From assembly GCA_022059125.1 (NCBI GenBank), contig JAEUWY010000004.1, forward strand, positions 3,410,001 to 3,474,000: a stretch of DNA of 64,000 bases, read 5' to 3'. The notes under the pieces were generated by a model. That model was given only the letters and a program-made list of their open reading frames with translations. It was not told the DNA's origin and did no database searches. This stretch comes from Corynespora cassiicola (Eukaryota > Ascomycota > Dothideomycetes > Pleosporales > Corynesporascaceae). This document shows, piece by piece, positions 46,618 to 59,460 of the stretch (positions within the stretch are counted from its first letter, which is position 1; each line of letters begins with the position of its first letter). The position numbers and the translations under genes are program-made.

Positions 46618-48752
46618 ATGGTCCACCTCAATCGTGTAGCTACAGACCTTGAGGTCCAAGAATCCAAGCAGATCATCGAAGGTGTCGAGGCAATCAAGCT
46701 CGAAACCATCGACGAGGCTGACGACTTTTCGGCCACCGTCTATGGCTCCAAGTGGGCCGCTGAGGATTTGCCCCGGCATGAGATGCCTGATACCGAAATG
46801 CCACCACAAGTGTACGCAGGGCTTGGACGGAGGCAAGCGGATTGTGGTTGTATATTCTGACATTTACAGGGCATACCGAATGATAAAGGACGATCTCACC
46901 CTCGACGGCGTACGTTTATCGCAGAACCGGCACAATCTAGTAGCTGACAGGAGCAGACCCCTACACTTAACCTGGCGAGTTTTGTGACTACGTACATGGT
47001 AAGTCTCCTCCAAGCACGACAGACCAGGTCTGAGCTCACAATATCCAGGAGGATGAAGCCGAGAAACTCATGGTGTAAGCGCATTGCAATCCGGCACACA
47101 TACTCTCAATAACAATGTCCACACAGCGACGCATTTTCGAAGAATTTCATTGGTTCGTCACACATGATGCAATGTCAGGGGAATATACTCATTCGGATGT
47201 CTTAGATTATGAGGAATACCCCGTAAGCGCGGATATACAGAACCGTTGCGTCTCCATGATAGCCAGATTATTCCATTGCCCGACTGAAGAGGGCAATGCG
47301 GCCATGGGAACGAGCACAATCGGTAGTTCCGAGGTATGCTATCTAACCATATGATCAGGCCAGTGCTAAAATAGCTAGGGTATCATGGTATTTCTCTCAA
47401 ATAAATGGCATAGTATAGTGTCTAATAAGCATAGCTTGCTGTCCTTGCCATGAAAAAACTCTGGGCGAACAGGAGGAGAGCAGAAGGCAAGCCCTGTGAC
47501 AATCCCAACATTATCATGAACTCGGCCGTGCAAGTCTGCTGGGAGAAGGCTGCGAGATACTTTGATGTAGAGGAACGGTCAGTCATGGTACGCAATGCCG
47601 ACTTATATCGACTCACATATGCTAGATATGTTTTCTGCACGGGTGACCGCTACGTAATCGACCCTAAACAGGCCGTGGACCTCATCGACGAGAACACCAT
47701 CGGCATCTGCGCAATTCTCGGCACGACGTATACTGGTGAGTATGAGGATATCAAAGGCCTCAATGATCTTCTCGAGGAGAAGAATCTGGATGTGCCCATC
47801 CACGTCGATGCTGCCAGCGGAGGTTTTGTTGCCCCCTTCGTGAACCCCGGCCTCATTTGGGATTTCCGTCTCCCAAAGGTCGTCTCGATCAACGTATCGG
47901 GCCACAAATATGGACTCGTCTATCCCGGCGTTGGTTGGGTAGTATGGCGCGACCCAAAGTATCTGTAAGTCTTGTATCCATTCAGACAAGCTGTCGCAAA
48001 CATGTATTCTGATCGGCTTAGCCCCAAGGAGCTTGTATTCAACATCAACTACCTAGGCGCAGACCAAGCCTCATTCACCCTCAACTTTTCGCGGGGCGCT
48101 TCCCAGATCATCGGCCAGTATTACCAGATGATTCGTCTTGGCAAGCGGGGATACAGGCGTATCATGCTCAACTTGACACGTACGGCCGATTATCTCGCTG
48201 CAAACTTAGAGGCATTGGGATTCTTGATTCTCAGTGAGAAGAGTGGAGCCGGTCTGCCACTTGTCGCATGCCGCATCGACGAGGATCTCGGTAAGATGTA
48301 TGATGAGTTTGCAATGTAAGTGCTTTCTATCAACCCCGGGCGTAGATCCACAACTCTAATACCTTCAAGCGCCCACCAGCTTCGTGAGCGTGGTTGGGTC
48401 GTTCCAGCATACACGATGGCACCACATTCTGAGAAGATGAAGCTTATGCGTATCGTTGTGCGCGAAGACTTTACCAAGTCACGTTGCGATGCTCTTATCG
48501 CGGACATCAAGCTAGCCCTGCAAACACTTGATGCCATGGACAAGAAGAAGATCCAAGAACAGAAAGAGTGAGTTTACTCCCTGATCATCAAACCCGAGTC
48601 AGGGTCACTGATATGGAACCAGGCATGCGGTCCACCTCCGAAGACGATCGACCCTCATCGGCCAGATCCAGAAAATGCCCACGATCAATCCTTTCGGAGA
48701 TGAGCAGCACAGCCTGCAGGGTAAGCACGGAAAGACCCACAGTGTTTGCTAG
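46618..48752 (+). CDS. GAD1: Glutamate decarboxylase
   Basis: Twelve exons give 522 aa: 46618..46811, 46870..46909, 46957..46998, 47049..47074, 47127..47152, 47206..47333, 47379..47387, 47435..47577, 47626..47964, 48022..48315, 48370..48567, 48623..48752. All junctions are GT..AG and keep frame. The PLP enzyme makes GABA from glutamate. Motifs are [49 protein letters not shown] (Asp264) and NVSGHKYG, whose Lys297 should bind PLP. Without the 9-nt exon 7 (GIM) the GSSE block would join LAVLAMKK with a gap of three residues in a conserved helix. The C-terminus ends GKTHSVC. The exon 5 donor is GTTCGT, weaker than usual. Most likely cytosolic. Confidence 0.92.
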
Positions 48753-50150
<1,398 letters not shown>

Positions 50151-50365
50151 CTAGATCTCCGTATGTAGACGCTCTAACTCTGCTGCGAGGGACTCAACCG
50201 ACTTGAACTCAGCCGAAAGTTGTACCCTGGACTTCTGCTGCTTCTCCTCGTTCTCCATGTCCAAACTTGCTCTCGCTTCCCTTTTGGCTGAAAGCCTGGC
50301 CTTCTTCTCTTTCCACCTCATCAGCTCCTTTTCTTCGTCACTGTCACTAGTACTTTCATCACCTG

Positions 50366-50396
<31 letters not shown>

Positions 50397-51959
50397 GGCG
50401 AGCTTGGCCTCTTGATTAGACTCTGCGTCCAACTCCTCATAGTACTCGCGAATAGCATTGCGACGAAGACGACGAGCAATCGCCGGGTAGTTTATTTCAG
50501 CGACACCAGTGTCCTGGTGGGGCTGCTTCAGAAGACAAGTTGGCGACGATTCATCGTGTTTGTGGAACACAACACAAAACCGCTTTGCGTCTCGATGGTG
50601 CGGTGCGATGGCATCATGACCCCTCAGAAAATCCTTTACCATGGTGACTAAATCGGCGGGCCAAGCTTCTGACACTTCATCGACCTCTTCCTCGTCGATT
50701 AAGGTCGCTATCGTGTGCGCCCAGAACCTCCTACCTGGATCGTCGTTTTCAGTGTTTTCAAAAATCTTGGCCAGGTAGGCGCTATCGATTTCGAGTTCCT
50801 TCTCACGACGACATTCACTACGCCAGTGATTCAAAACAAGATTTGCGACGTGGAAGTCCTGAGTCTGCACAGCTACGACGTATAGATTGACCGTAGTTTC
50901 GAAGTTCCAGTTGATACGGGAACATTTCGCGGTTTTCTCAATTTTGCCGTTTGGTAGTTCCCAAGATATGACGGCAAAGTCTACCTCGGGCAAGTACAGA
51001 GCTGGACTGGGAGATATGCACTGGAAGTACCGCTGAATAGTCTCGATGGACTCTCCAGGTAGTTGAGCTACTACAGAGCTCTTGGTCTCTAGGTGGGTAT
51101 TGTACCAGTGAGAGCTGCGTCGGATATCTTCCAGAGGTACTTCCAAGATTACTGATGAAGGTGGGTCGTTGCTCTCCACATATATTGCAGCCCAGGCTTC
51201 GTACTCACTTTCCGTCATAGGTTCCACGTCGTCGAAGTAAGTCCGGAGATCGCCGTGCTGACTTATATTCTTTCTGATACGGGCCATGTACTTTTCAATC
51301 GCTTTCCTGCCTTGACCAACCGGCCGTGCATTGGCGCTTGGATTTTCGCGATTGCTGCGAGAAGGGCCACGAGCGTTTCGCGCGTGAACCCTAGCATCGA
51401 GCCCATGCATTTGAGCCTGAGGTGTTGTTGAGACAGTAGGCCTGCTTGGTACTACAGGACCTCCTACACCTTTGCCACTATATTGAATGTTGCGAGGATA
51501 GGTTGGGTGTTCCGCATAGTACCTATCCTTGTTTACTCTATATCGCTTCTCCATGGCTGCCGCCCCCGAGGTGCCCCCGAACTTTTGTTTGTAGAGCTTT
51601 GCGACTTCGGCAAAAGTGAGTTTGCCAGTGGTACTAGATTGAATTCCAAAGGGATCGGGCTTGTTGTTGTCGCGCGTATGGATCACAAACTCGATTTGTG
51701 CCTTATCATGCTTGGTCTTGCCTTTCTTGGGCGCCCCCTTCTTGTTGGTTGCCTTCCTAGATGAAGTTTGAATATCAAAATTTTGATCTTGATCTTCGTT
51801 ATCTTCTGCCGGTTCTGAATTGCTGCCAGAATTAAGGTTATCTGGAAGATATTCATCATCTTCGGATGATTGGGCGTCATGGTGCGTTTTCCGCTGCTTT
51901 CTGGGCTGGGATGGCGTGACTTTCTCAGATGAATCATGCTTGCGATTTATGGAACTCAT
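50151..51959 (-). CDS. Unrecognised 602-aa protein: SANT/Myb-like segment plus BTB-like segment
   Basis: A single exon. Residues 1-88 are charged and Lys/Asp-rich (nuclear-type). Residues 90-158 start EFVIHTRDN, continue with LTFAEVAKLYKQKFGG and a basic RYRVNKDRYY, and end YPRNIQY; helix spacing resembles a Myb/SANT DNA-binding fold. Residues about 255-400 (SVILEVPLEDIRRSSHWY; LPGESIETIQRYF; NLYVVAVQTQDFHVANLVL) look like a degenerate BTB/POZ domain. The C-terminus has a run of 11 Asp (GAT repeat at about 50365-50398) and a Lys/Glu-rich coiled coil. The N-terminal segment is paralogous to the gene at 61647-62289. Function unknown; the domain calls are inference from pattern. Confidence 0.72.
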
Positions 51960-52491
51960 AATGTTGGTTGAACCGCAAAGTATAGTGGGGTAAAAAGAAA
52001 GTGGGAAGAAAAAAATATCAGATTGGCTCGGAATATATAGAATCGGCTCGGAATATGTAGGTCCAGTTCACAAAGTAAGAGTGAAATAGCAGGCCTTCTT
52101 AGCCGTATGGCACTCTTAAATTGTGAATGAATAACTATTGATGTTGAATTTCAAGCAACCCGAACTCCAGTGGAAAGAGGCCGGTCATTTTTAGTATACC
52201 CTAACAGCCATGTGATGCCTATGCTGTCATTCTACCTAATCAAGTGACCTCTATGTACAGCATACTCGCATGGAAACCGCAAAGTTTGTAATCAAATTTA
52301 GTAGAAACTCTAGTGGAAAACCTGTATGAATATATTTAAATAGCGTGTTTTAGAGATTGCTCATGTCCCTTGTGTTTGATACGGGCGTTCACGGGACTCG
52401 GGAGATAACAATCGTAATTGTCTCGGAATATTTTGATGTATAGACAAAAACAAAAAAACTCCATTATTGATCTCTTTCCTACAATAAAATA
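51960..52491. other. Intergenic region, AT-rich
   Basis: 532 bp; nothing recognisable. Confidence 0.5.
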
Positions 52492-53502
52492 TTACAAAAT
52501 TATGCGCTCGCCAAGTTTTGAATACTTTCTCCGCAAGAACACCCATAGCTCAGGAGTTTTCCTCATTGATTTTAGGAACTCTTCAAGATCTTTCTTAACT
52601 CCTATCATGGTCTTTAGCATTTCGACCTCTGTATGTGCCATGTCCTGCATGCCTATACGGATTCGATCCCTCTTGTGGCCTCCATTGTCCAAAGCCTGAC
52701 TAACCATTACGTACTTGTTAATATCTTCATTTGCGTCCTTGATAGCCTCCTCCAAAGTCTTTGGAAAATCGATGACAACTTCTGAGCTATTATCGAATAA
52801 GCTTTTGAAAACTGTGTGTAGGTCGATAAAAACGTTGTTGCAATTGAAGACAAAGTTCATCAGGGGCAGAAACTCGGACCAGACTGCGGCCTCATACTTG
52901 TCAACAGTACTCAAGTACTGGCCCATGCGATTGATACTCGCAGAATTTTCAAAATTGTCATCTTCTAGTTTCTCGACAAGACCATTATATGTTTCCTCGA
53001 GAACAGTGTTATGCTGCTCGAGTTCTTCATTGCGAAGCTTGGATTGGTGAAGTGAGTCTCGCAGCTGGTCATTCTCCTGGCGTTGTGACGCAAGTTCTAA
53101 GGATTTTGACTTCTCAACCTCATCTACAAGAGTTCGCACAATGCGATTCTCCTCCACGAGTTTACTAACGGCTTCCCGAGCATCTTGATTGAGCTGTTCT
53201 GTCCTATGTGCAGCTTGCACTGCTTCTTGAGCCTCACCCAGCTTAGATACTGCCTCTTTCCAGCGGCGACAGTAGTCATTCGCTTTTTGTTCATTTTCTT
53301 TCATGAGTTTTCTGTAGAATTCTATCTCATGTTTGGATTGTTTCAAATCAACCAATAGTGCCTTGTGGTCTTCGGGAACATTTTTTAAAGCTTCTTGAGC
53401 TCCGTGCAATTGTTTAATCAGGCTTCTCTTCTCTTCTAGCAACAGCCTTTCCCGCTCTTCGCATTCCTTGATATATTTGTTTGCTTGATTAATATTCTCC
53501 AT
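52492..53502 (-). CDS. Unrecognised 336-aa coiled-coil protein
   Basis: A single exon. Residues 1-195 are almost continuous heptad-type coiled coil rich in Glu, Lys, Gln and Leu (KECEERERLLLEEKRSLI; ENDQLRDSLHQSKLRNEEL). The rest is predicted helical and globular (FLPLMNFVFNCNNVFIDLH; LKTMIGVKKDLEEFLKSM). No signal peptide, membrane segment or known domain was recognised. It lies between two members of the SANT/BTB-like group and shares their AT-rich setting. A structural or scaffold role is a guess. Confidence 0.68.
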   Translation of the reverse strand: MENINQANKYIKECEERERLLLEEKRSLIKQLHGAQEALKNVPEDHKALLVDLKQSKHEIEFYRKLMKENEQKANDYCRRWKEAVSKLGEAQEAVQAAHRTEQLNQDAREAVSKLVEENRIVRTLVDEVEKSKSLELASQRQENDQLRDSLHQSKLRNEELEQHNTVLEETYNGLVEKLEDDNFENSASINRMGQYLSTVDKYEAAVWSEFLPLMNFVFNCNNVFIDLHTVFKSLFDNSSEVVIDFPKTLEEAIKDANEDINKYVMVSQALDNGGHKRDRIRIGMQDMAHTEVEMLKTMIGVKKDLEEFLKSMRKTPELWVFLRRKYSKLGERIIL

Positions 53503-54216
53503 CTTTGAAGAAATTTTTGAGAGACTATTTTTAGAGAAGGGAGATTAACAAGGGTGTCTGTTCTTGAAGGGAGGCTCTGAAGATGTAAGCTAACAGACCG
53601 CGCAAGGTCCCGAGTTCATTATTGTAGTTTGGCTGAAGCTTTGAATAAAAATGTTATGTCTACTCTCATTGAAACGAAGAAATAAAATAGGACACAAACA
53701 TTGTCGTTAAATGAATAGATTGTGCATTCACACGTCCAGCTAACAAAGAACTTCCGTAATTGACAAACTGCATGAAACGAGCTCTATTAAACAAAATACA
53801 TAGTAATAACAATGTCATTATTGGAGAATCGACACTGAATTATAGTAAGGTGAACCTGCAACTCCTACGTTCTAGCACTTCATAACATTTATTAGAAAGA
53901 TAAAACGATTTCTAGAAGGTTCTTGAGACTATGACCAATATGATCTGAACGGAACTTCAAGATCAAACATTTCAAACAATAAAGAAAAGAATATTTAGTC
54001 GCTATTCGATCTGTGAAGTTTCATTGGAAATCCTAAATTCTCAATTCCGCTGCTCACACCCCGACCTAGTAGCTGTGGAGGGAACCTGCGCGGTGGTGTT
54101 TCTTATTAAGGTTAAATTAGAAGTTAGATCCAAAGCCGCGGTTCTTACTTCCCCTCTTGCCTCAACCTAGTAGTTAATGTCGACATTACCTGGCAAGCTC
54201 TCCAGCCCTAGACACA
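53503..54216. other. Intergenic region, AT-rich
   Basis: 714 bp between two minus-strand genes; no gene or repeat recognised. Confidence 0.5.
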
Positions 54217-55487
54217 TTAGTACTTTACAAAATATTTCGAAGGCGATGGATTACAGTTTTCGCCTTCCACATCTTCCACCATTGTTTGGGGTACCGTGCA
54301 TTTCATAGCATTCTCATCACTCTGGCGGATCAGTTCGCTGCAGTGGTCGTTGTCGCAGCGAGCATTGAGAGCGCGTTGCAAAGAGTCATCCTTCCAGCCA
54401 AACATATAATCTCCATGATTGCCGTGACCCGTCCTGTAAATTGGCTTAGTAGGGAAAAACGATCCCGGGGTAGATAAAAGTAGGGCTAAATCACGTACGC
54501 GTCACCCATGCTAAACACAAATGGCTGACTTCCATCCGAGTTCCACATATCTTCATTATTGTACGGCCTCGTATCGAACATAATCTCAAACATCAACTGG
54601 GGTAACTTGATGGGGTGTGATTCAGGGCATTTCCCTCTATTTTGCTCGGGAGTATAAGGCCTACTGATGATCGGGGGCTCATAAGGCTCGTACGGAATCT
54701 CAGCATAGGCGACATGTGACTGATGATCGGGGGAATCCAAGTTTATTCCATCCCAACACGTGGGAAAGGTTACTTGGGTACCTGTGACTACTTAGAAGAG
54801 TTTTTCGAGATCATAAAAACACTTACGAATTCCACCAGGGCAAAAGTGATCTGGGAGATGAGTGGTATCGTTGCCCGTGCATGGTGCCCCACCAAAGGGA
54901 CGGAAATTTGGCCCCTCGAAGCAGCGATGACAGACTCCGCGCGATGAACCTGTGCTGTTGCGGAGGTTTGAGTTTCCTGCGAGCATTCGGAAACCTGGCT
55001 TGAATGCAGTAACGTTGCTTATGCCATCATAAGGTGGAATGTAATACACAGTCATACCCCCATTTTGCACCAGTCCTTCATTTGCGAACTGTTTCACGCG
55101 CTTGTATGTTCCATTTCGTGCTCTATAATAGAGGGCAGCAGTCCAGTAGTTGCTGAGGTCCTAAATCTCGTCAGTACACTACTGGCCCGACCAGGTGCCA
55201 ATGACAGCCGACATTATGTAACTTTGAGGCTAGCTTACTTCGCTAAAGGTACACGTTGTGCAATTCGAATTCTGCACAAGATCATACTCAACGGGGGTCA
55301 TATTTGCCTTGAAGGAATTGCCTCCCACGATCTGATGAGTATGAGGCGAGCCGATCAATCCCGGATTCACTAATGGATCGAGGCGCTCAACTACGAGCTG
55401 CGAACATGCAAAGCGCATCATGTGAGCCGTCTGGGCTTTGGCGATGCCCATGCACGCCAAAATGTACAAAATCATATGCTGCATCAT
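54217..55487 (-). CDS. Secreted DUF1996 protein
   Basis: Four exons, 55239..55487, 54827..55160, 54499..54781 and 54217..54433, give 360 aa; introns are 78, 45 and 65 nt and in frame. A signal peptide (MMQHMILYILACMGIAKAQ) precedes the DUF1996 core. Matching blocks are ERLDPLVNPGLIGSPHTHQIVGG, SNYWTAALYYRARNGTY, FRMLAGN, FPTCWDGINLDSPDHQSHVAY and GDATGHGNHGDYMFGW. It has many cysteines and Asn-glycosylation sequons, as expected for an extracellular or wall protein. The biochemical role of DUF1996 is not established. There is no C-terminal WSC or GPI-anchor signal. Confidence 0.9.
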
Positions 55488-56209
55488 TTCTGTTCTTCGA
55501 TATGGTTGCGAACGTAAAACCTAATTTTTTGCGACATTGAGCACAGTGCACTTAAACCCTCGTAGAAAGATTGGACTTGCCAATTTTGTGGGGCACCAAA
55601 ACTGCCGCTGTCGCACATATCCCAGACGACACCTTAATTAATCTTCGAGGTTCACAACCTTGACAGGAGATGTCAAGACGGCAAATAATTAATATACGCA
55701 ATGCGGAGGTGGCGGACGTGAACCAGAGATAAGGAATAATGATGCCTGATAACCTTGGCACTACGCGTGATTGAGGCAAGATACGGGTATAGGCTGAAAA
55801 TTGCACTGAAGATTGTGCTAGAATTTTTGAACACTCAAGATTTGTTGATTTTCCATCGTAACCTGAGAATTTTGGGATCAATGGCCAAATGATGCTTATA
55901 ACACCGCTTGTACAGGTCAGAGCGTCGTTGACAAAGCAACTTAAGCCTAATAGAAGTCTGTGAAAATGGGATGCCATTCACCTTTTTAGCACAAGAGTAG
56001 AAAGAATAAGCAGAAGGTGTATTCAAAGTATCTAGATATGCTAATCATCAGAGACTTCTTCGTGGCTTCTTTGTATCAATATTCTTGTGAAAATGACTAG
56101 CAAAAAGACAGTTGTAACTCAGACACAAGGCCATCTAAATCTTTGTGCTTGTTCCTATATTTCTACAGGATACTTCATCCTAAAGCGACTATGAATACCA
56201 GGCATCCCT
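55488..56209. other. Intergenic region
   Basis: 722 bp. Two overlapping minus-strand open frames of 141 and 63 codons exist (55552-56026) but show no domain, signal peptide or consistent splice pattern. Confidence 0.45.
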
Positions 56210-58780
56210 TTACCATGTAGAATGTTGAAGGCTGAAAAGTTCGCTTGGTTTTTCCTGAGCATCTTGAAAAACCTCGACCCACCGATGCCACACTTTGATT
56301 GTCTTGACTTGACTGCCTTCATCCACGCTCCTAATACTCTCCTTAACTGCTTCCCGCTCTTTCTCCGTCATTTGTTCTGTGCCTTCAGGTATCCAGCTGG
56401 GATCTTCGACCATTTCATAGTGGTGGCCAAATCCAGGCGCATGCCAACCTTCGAATTCATCGTCTTCCTCGAAACCATATCCATATATAGGGTCTGGATC
56501 AGGTATGTAACCAGGTAAGGACAGATCATCCTCCGTCAGCCGCGTGGATGGGCGCCAGGTGACATCCCGAACCGAAGATCGGTTCCAGCCAGGGTGGGAG
56601 GGGTACCGGCCAAAAGAATCAGCAGTGCCCGTTTCCCAATATATTGGGAGCAGCTTGCCATCAAACTCAGAGTATATTCCACTCAAACGGGGCCAATCCC
56701 AATCTGCGTAATCATGAACCAACCGTTGGCACATGGTGTTTGCTAGGTGTCCGCGAGTCAGGTTTTCGATAATAAACCCGCTTACTTGGCCAATTGTGAT
56801 TTCTACTTCGCGCTCTGCTAGCTTTGGTACAGAAGCAGGAATACACTCTGGCTCTTGAGGCTCGGATTCGAGCTTTTCCCTGTAGCAGGTACTGTGGCCT
56901 TGCGACTCTGACTGTAGTTTATTGACATTGGGCCGTAGAATGGTGCGCACATGATGATGGTAGATGTGACAGACTTCTGAGTCAGAAAGTTGGCAAAGAT
57001 CAAAAGGCTCATCATAGTCATCTCCCTGATCCTGCTCACTGATTTTGTTGTTATCGGCAAAAAGCAGCTCTCTTTCGAAGCGGACTTCTACGTCAAGATC
57101 AGTGAGGAAGTCAGTTCCATTTGTCGAAGGCGGAAGTTGCTGAAGGCGCCTAGTTTCCTTGGTCAAATATATTTCTCGTTTGTTGAGGTGGTTGAATAAT
57201 GAATCGGAATGGGTATGATTAGGTTGAACCTCTTCAGAAGCTTGTTTGAGCCGAGAAATCCGGTATCGGGTGCATTTGAGCAATCGATTTTTCCAGGAAG
57301 ACATAAAGGAAAGGCTATAAAGATCCTTATTGCTCTCAATTTTTTCATACGCATCATCTTGGATGTGCTCTTGAGAGAGCATATCAAGGACCATTGTTTT
57401 GATTGGGTCGCTCCACAGGGTATTGTACCAAAGATCATTGATATCCCTCGGCTCAAAACTCAAGATTGGAACAATTCCCAGCCTATCGAGGAGCTTATGA
57501 AAATGATGTTCGTATCTCAATCGATTACCGATCTCTGCATTGGCCAGCTTCTTGATCTGGTCCAAGATGATGTCACATATATCCGTGTTTTCCATGGCCA
57601 TAGATAATGCGTAGACCCGAAAAACGTGCCCCATCGTGAATGGAAGAGTTTCGGTTTTATATGTACAAACTGATAGAATCTCGTCGCATTTTAGTTCATC
57701 TTTATAAGAGTAAAACTTTTCGATATGCTGGATTCGTAGCGGGAAGTTGGGCCGCACAAGAGGAGTGAAGAATGAAGCCCATCGATCGAATTCTTCTCGG
57801 CTGGCATTAAGCTTAATCGGAATGTGCTTTGAAATGCACTTCTCGAAAAATACAGAATTGGCTTGTGCATGATCTGATAAGATCAGGCGTTTAGTTCCGT
57901 CCCGAAGGTGGATGGTGACGCACTGTCGAATATCCACCATGCGGGTAAACGGCTCCGTGAAACTATCTGTGGCAGCCAATCCATATTCTTCCTCATACAT
58001 CTGTTCCAGTATTTTCTTGATGCCATATCTTTCTGTGTCGATTCCCGCTATCGTGCTTTTGAACCATATACCGGTCTGACGGAAAATCTTCTTGTTGGCT
58101 TGGCCAAGCCGTTTACGGTAGGCCTCAGTAGCGGTTCGAATTGGAAATATCAACGTATTCCTCTTGATATATTCCAGGGTGTTTGGCTTTTTGTTCCAGG
58201 GGCGACGTAAAATGTATGCTTCCTTTTGTTCTTCCGTGACGCCACGAATGAAGTCCCAGTTGATTGGGCACTCCGATGAGGCTGTGGACATGCTCGGCGA
58301 TGGAACCCTAGTGGCTTTGTCGAGAATTGGACGGGGGATAGCATGGTTCCATTCTTGGTTGGTATCCATAGATCTATCTTCCGGTCCCGAGAATACACCT
58401 TCAGGCGTTACAGTGCTCATGACGCTACATCCATCGCTGGAGCTGTCGCTCTGTAATTGGAGGTCTGGGAAGGTTGTGCCGGGGCGGTCGTCTCCCATAT
58501 TCGCTTCAGCATTCGAGATTGCTGCCATGCTAACATTGACCCCAAAAGGAAGGCTTTCTATGCTGAGAGTAGCTTTAGAGGCTTGAACGGTCCTAATTTT
58601 AGACTTTAGGCCAGATATGCTACCAGAAGAAAGGTGTATAACCTTCTTCTGACGCTTTTGGGCCCTGGGCTCATCATGATCCTCTACGTTGTCGCCAGGC
58701 GTCCTGCGTTTCAATGAAACGGTATTCGAGCCTCCTGATGGACTTGTGGGTACACCGATCCACTCTGAGTTCAGTGGCAT
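56210..58780 (-). CDS. Unrecognised 856-aa putative nuclear protein with BTB-like segment
   Basis: A single exon. The N-terminus is Ser/Thr-rich with a bipartite-type basic patch (KRRTPGDNVEDHDEPRAQKR), suggesting nuclear import. Residues about 165-245 are helical and basic (NWDFIRGVTEEQKEAYI; TATEAYRKRLGQANKK). Residues about 285-435 (CVTIHLRDGTKRLILSDHA; ASREEFDRWASFF; HVFRVYALSMAMENTDICDI) have the strand/helix order of a degenerate BTB/POZ domain, similar in pattern to the 602-aa and window-end proteins. The C-terminal third is acidic and aromatic-rich (GYGFEEDDEFEGWHAPGF). No catalytic motif was seen. Function unknown. Confidence 0.7.
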   Translation of the reverse strand: MPLNSEWIGVPTSPSGGSNTVSLKRRTPGDNVEDHDEPRAQKRQKKVIHLSSGSISGLKSKIRTVQASKATLSIESLPFGVNVSMAAISNAEANMGDDRPGTTFPDLQLQSDSSSDGCSVMSTVTPEGVFSGPEDRSMDTNQEWNHAIPRPILDKATRVPSPSMSTASSECPINWDFIRGVTEEQKEAYILRRPWNKKPNTLEYIKRNTLIFPIRTATEAYRKRLGQANKKIFRQTGIWFKSTIAGIDTERYGIKKILEQMYEEEYGLAATDSFTEPFTRMVDIRQCVTIHLRDGTKRLILSDHAQANSVFFEKCISKHIPIKLNASREEFDRWASFFTPLVRPNFPLRIQHIEKFYSYKDELKCDEILSVCTYKTETLPFTMGHVFRVYALSMAMENTDICDIILDQIKKLANAEIGNRLRYEHHFHKLLDRLGIVPILSFEPRDINDLWYNTLWSDPIKTMVLDMLSQEHIQDDAYEKIESNKDLYSLSFMSSWKNRLLKCTRYRISRLKQASEEVQPNHTHSDSLFNHLNKREIYLTKETRRLQQLPPSTNGTDFLTDLDVEVRFERELLFADNNKISEQDQGDDYDEPFDLCQLSDSEVCHIYHHHVRTILRPNVNKLQSESQGHSTCYREKLESEPQEPECIPASVPKLAEREVEITIGQVSGFIIENLTRGHLANTMCQRLVHDYADWDWPRLSGIYSEFDGKLLPIYWETGTADSFGRYPSHPGWNRSSVRDVTWRPSTRLTEDDLSLPGYIPDPDPIYGYGFEEDDEFEGWHAPGFGHHYEMVEDPSWIPEGTEQMTEKEREAVKESIRSVDEGSQVKTIKVWHRWVEVFQDAQEKPSELFSLQHSTW

Positions 58781-59460
58781 TATAAGAATGCTACGGTGAG
58801 GTCGATAATATATGCCGACACCATGGGAAACCCAAAATATTGAATGCGCAATTTGGTGGGATGCACCAGAGTCTGATAGCTAATGACTAGTTATTGTTGC
58901 ACAAAACTGAGCAGTTGATGTTTCAATAGCAAGCAAAAGATAAGGTTTTATAAAGTTTCTAGGGACTCTGATTATGTAAGTGAATCTACGTTGGTTACAG
59001 TGAATTAGGACATTGGTGTGCGTGATTAACTTGTGAAAACAACTTTAGAACCTCTAGCGCGGCAATGTTATACGCTAGTCCTAAATAGGAATGATAAAGT
59101 GAGTTATCTAGTTATAATTATAAAGGTATTGAAAGTCAGATGCGGAATTATCGGGATTGGGGAAGTGGTCGCTTCAGGTAGGATGAGGCGGTTCCAAGGA
59201 TAGTAAGCCCGGCAAAGATAGGCTCCATATACAGAAGCGAAGAACATGTTGAGAGTGGGTGGATCACTTAGGCTTCCGTTTGTATAAAAAGAGGCCTTTA
59301 CTCGCCTTCGCCTCACACTTGCTCTCACCACATCTCGCTCAACAGCACACGGACCACTTCAAGTATAAAGTCTTCACACAGCTCCCACGCTCAACTTCTT
59401 CTTTTTCCCCAAGACAAAACCTCAAGGGCCAGCCATATCTTTTGTGTCTTTGCTCCCATC
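58781..59460. promoter_or_regulatory. Divergent upstream region, 856-aa gene and G-patch/RRM gene
   Basis: 680 bp between divergent starts. It is AT-rich near the 856-aa gene and pyrimidine-rich in the last 130 bp before the G-patch gene, like a fungal 5' leader. Confidence 0.5.

Noticed and set aside
55552..56026. Two minus-strand open frames (141 and 63 codons)
   Set aside because: No domain, signal peptide or plausible joining splice site; composition is like the surrounding intergenic DNA.
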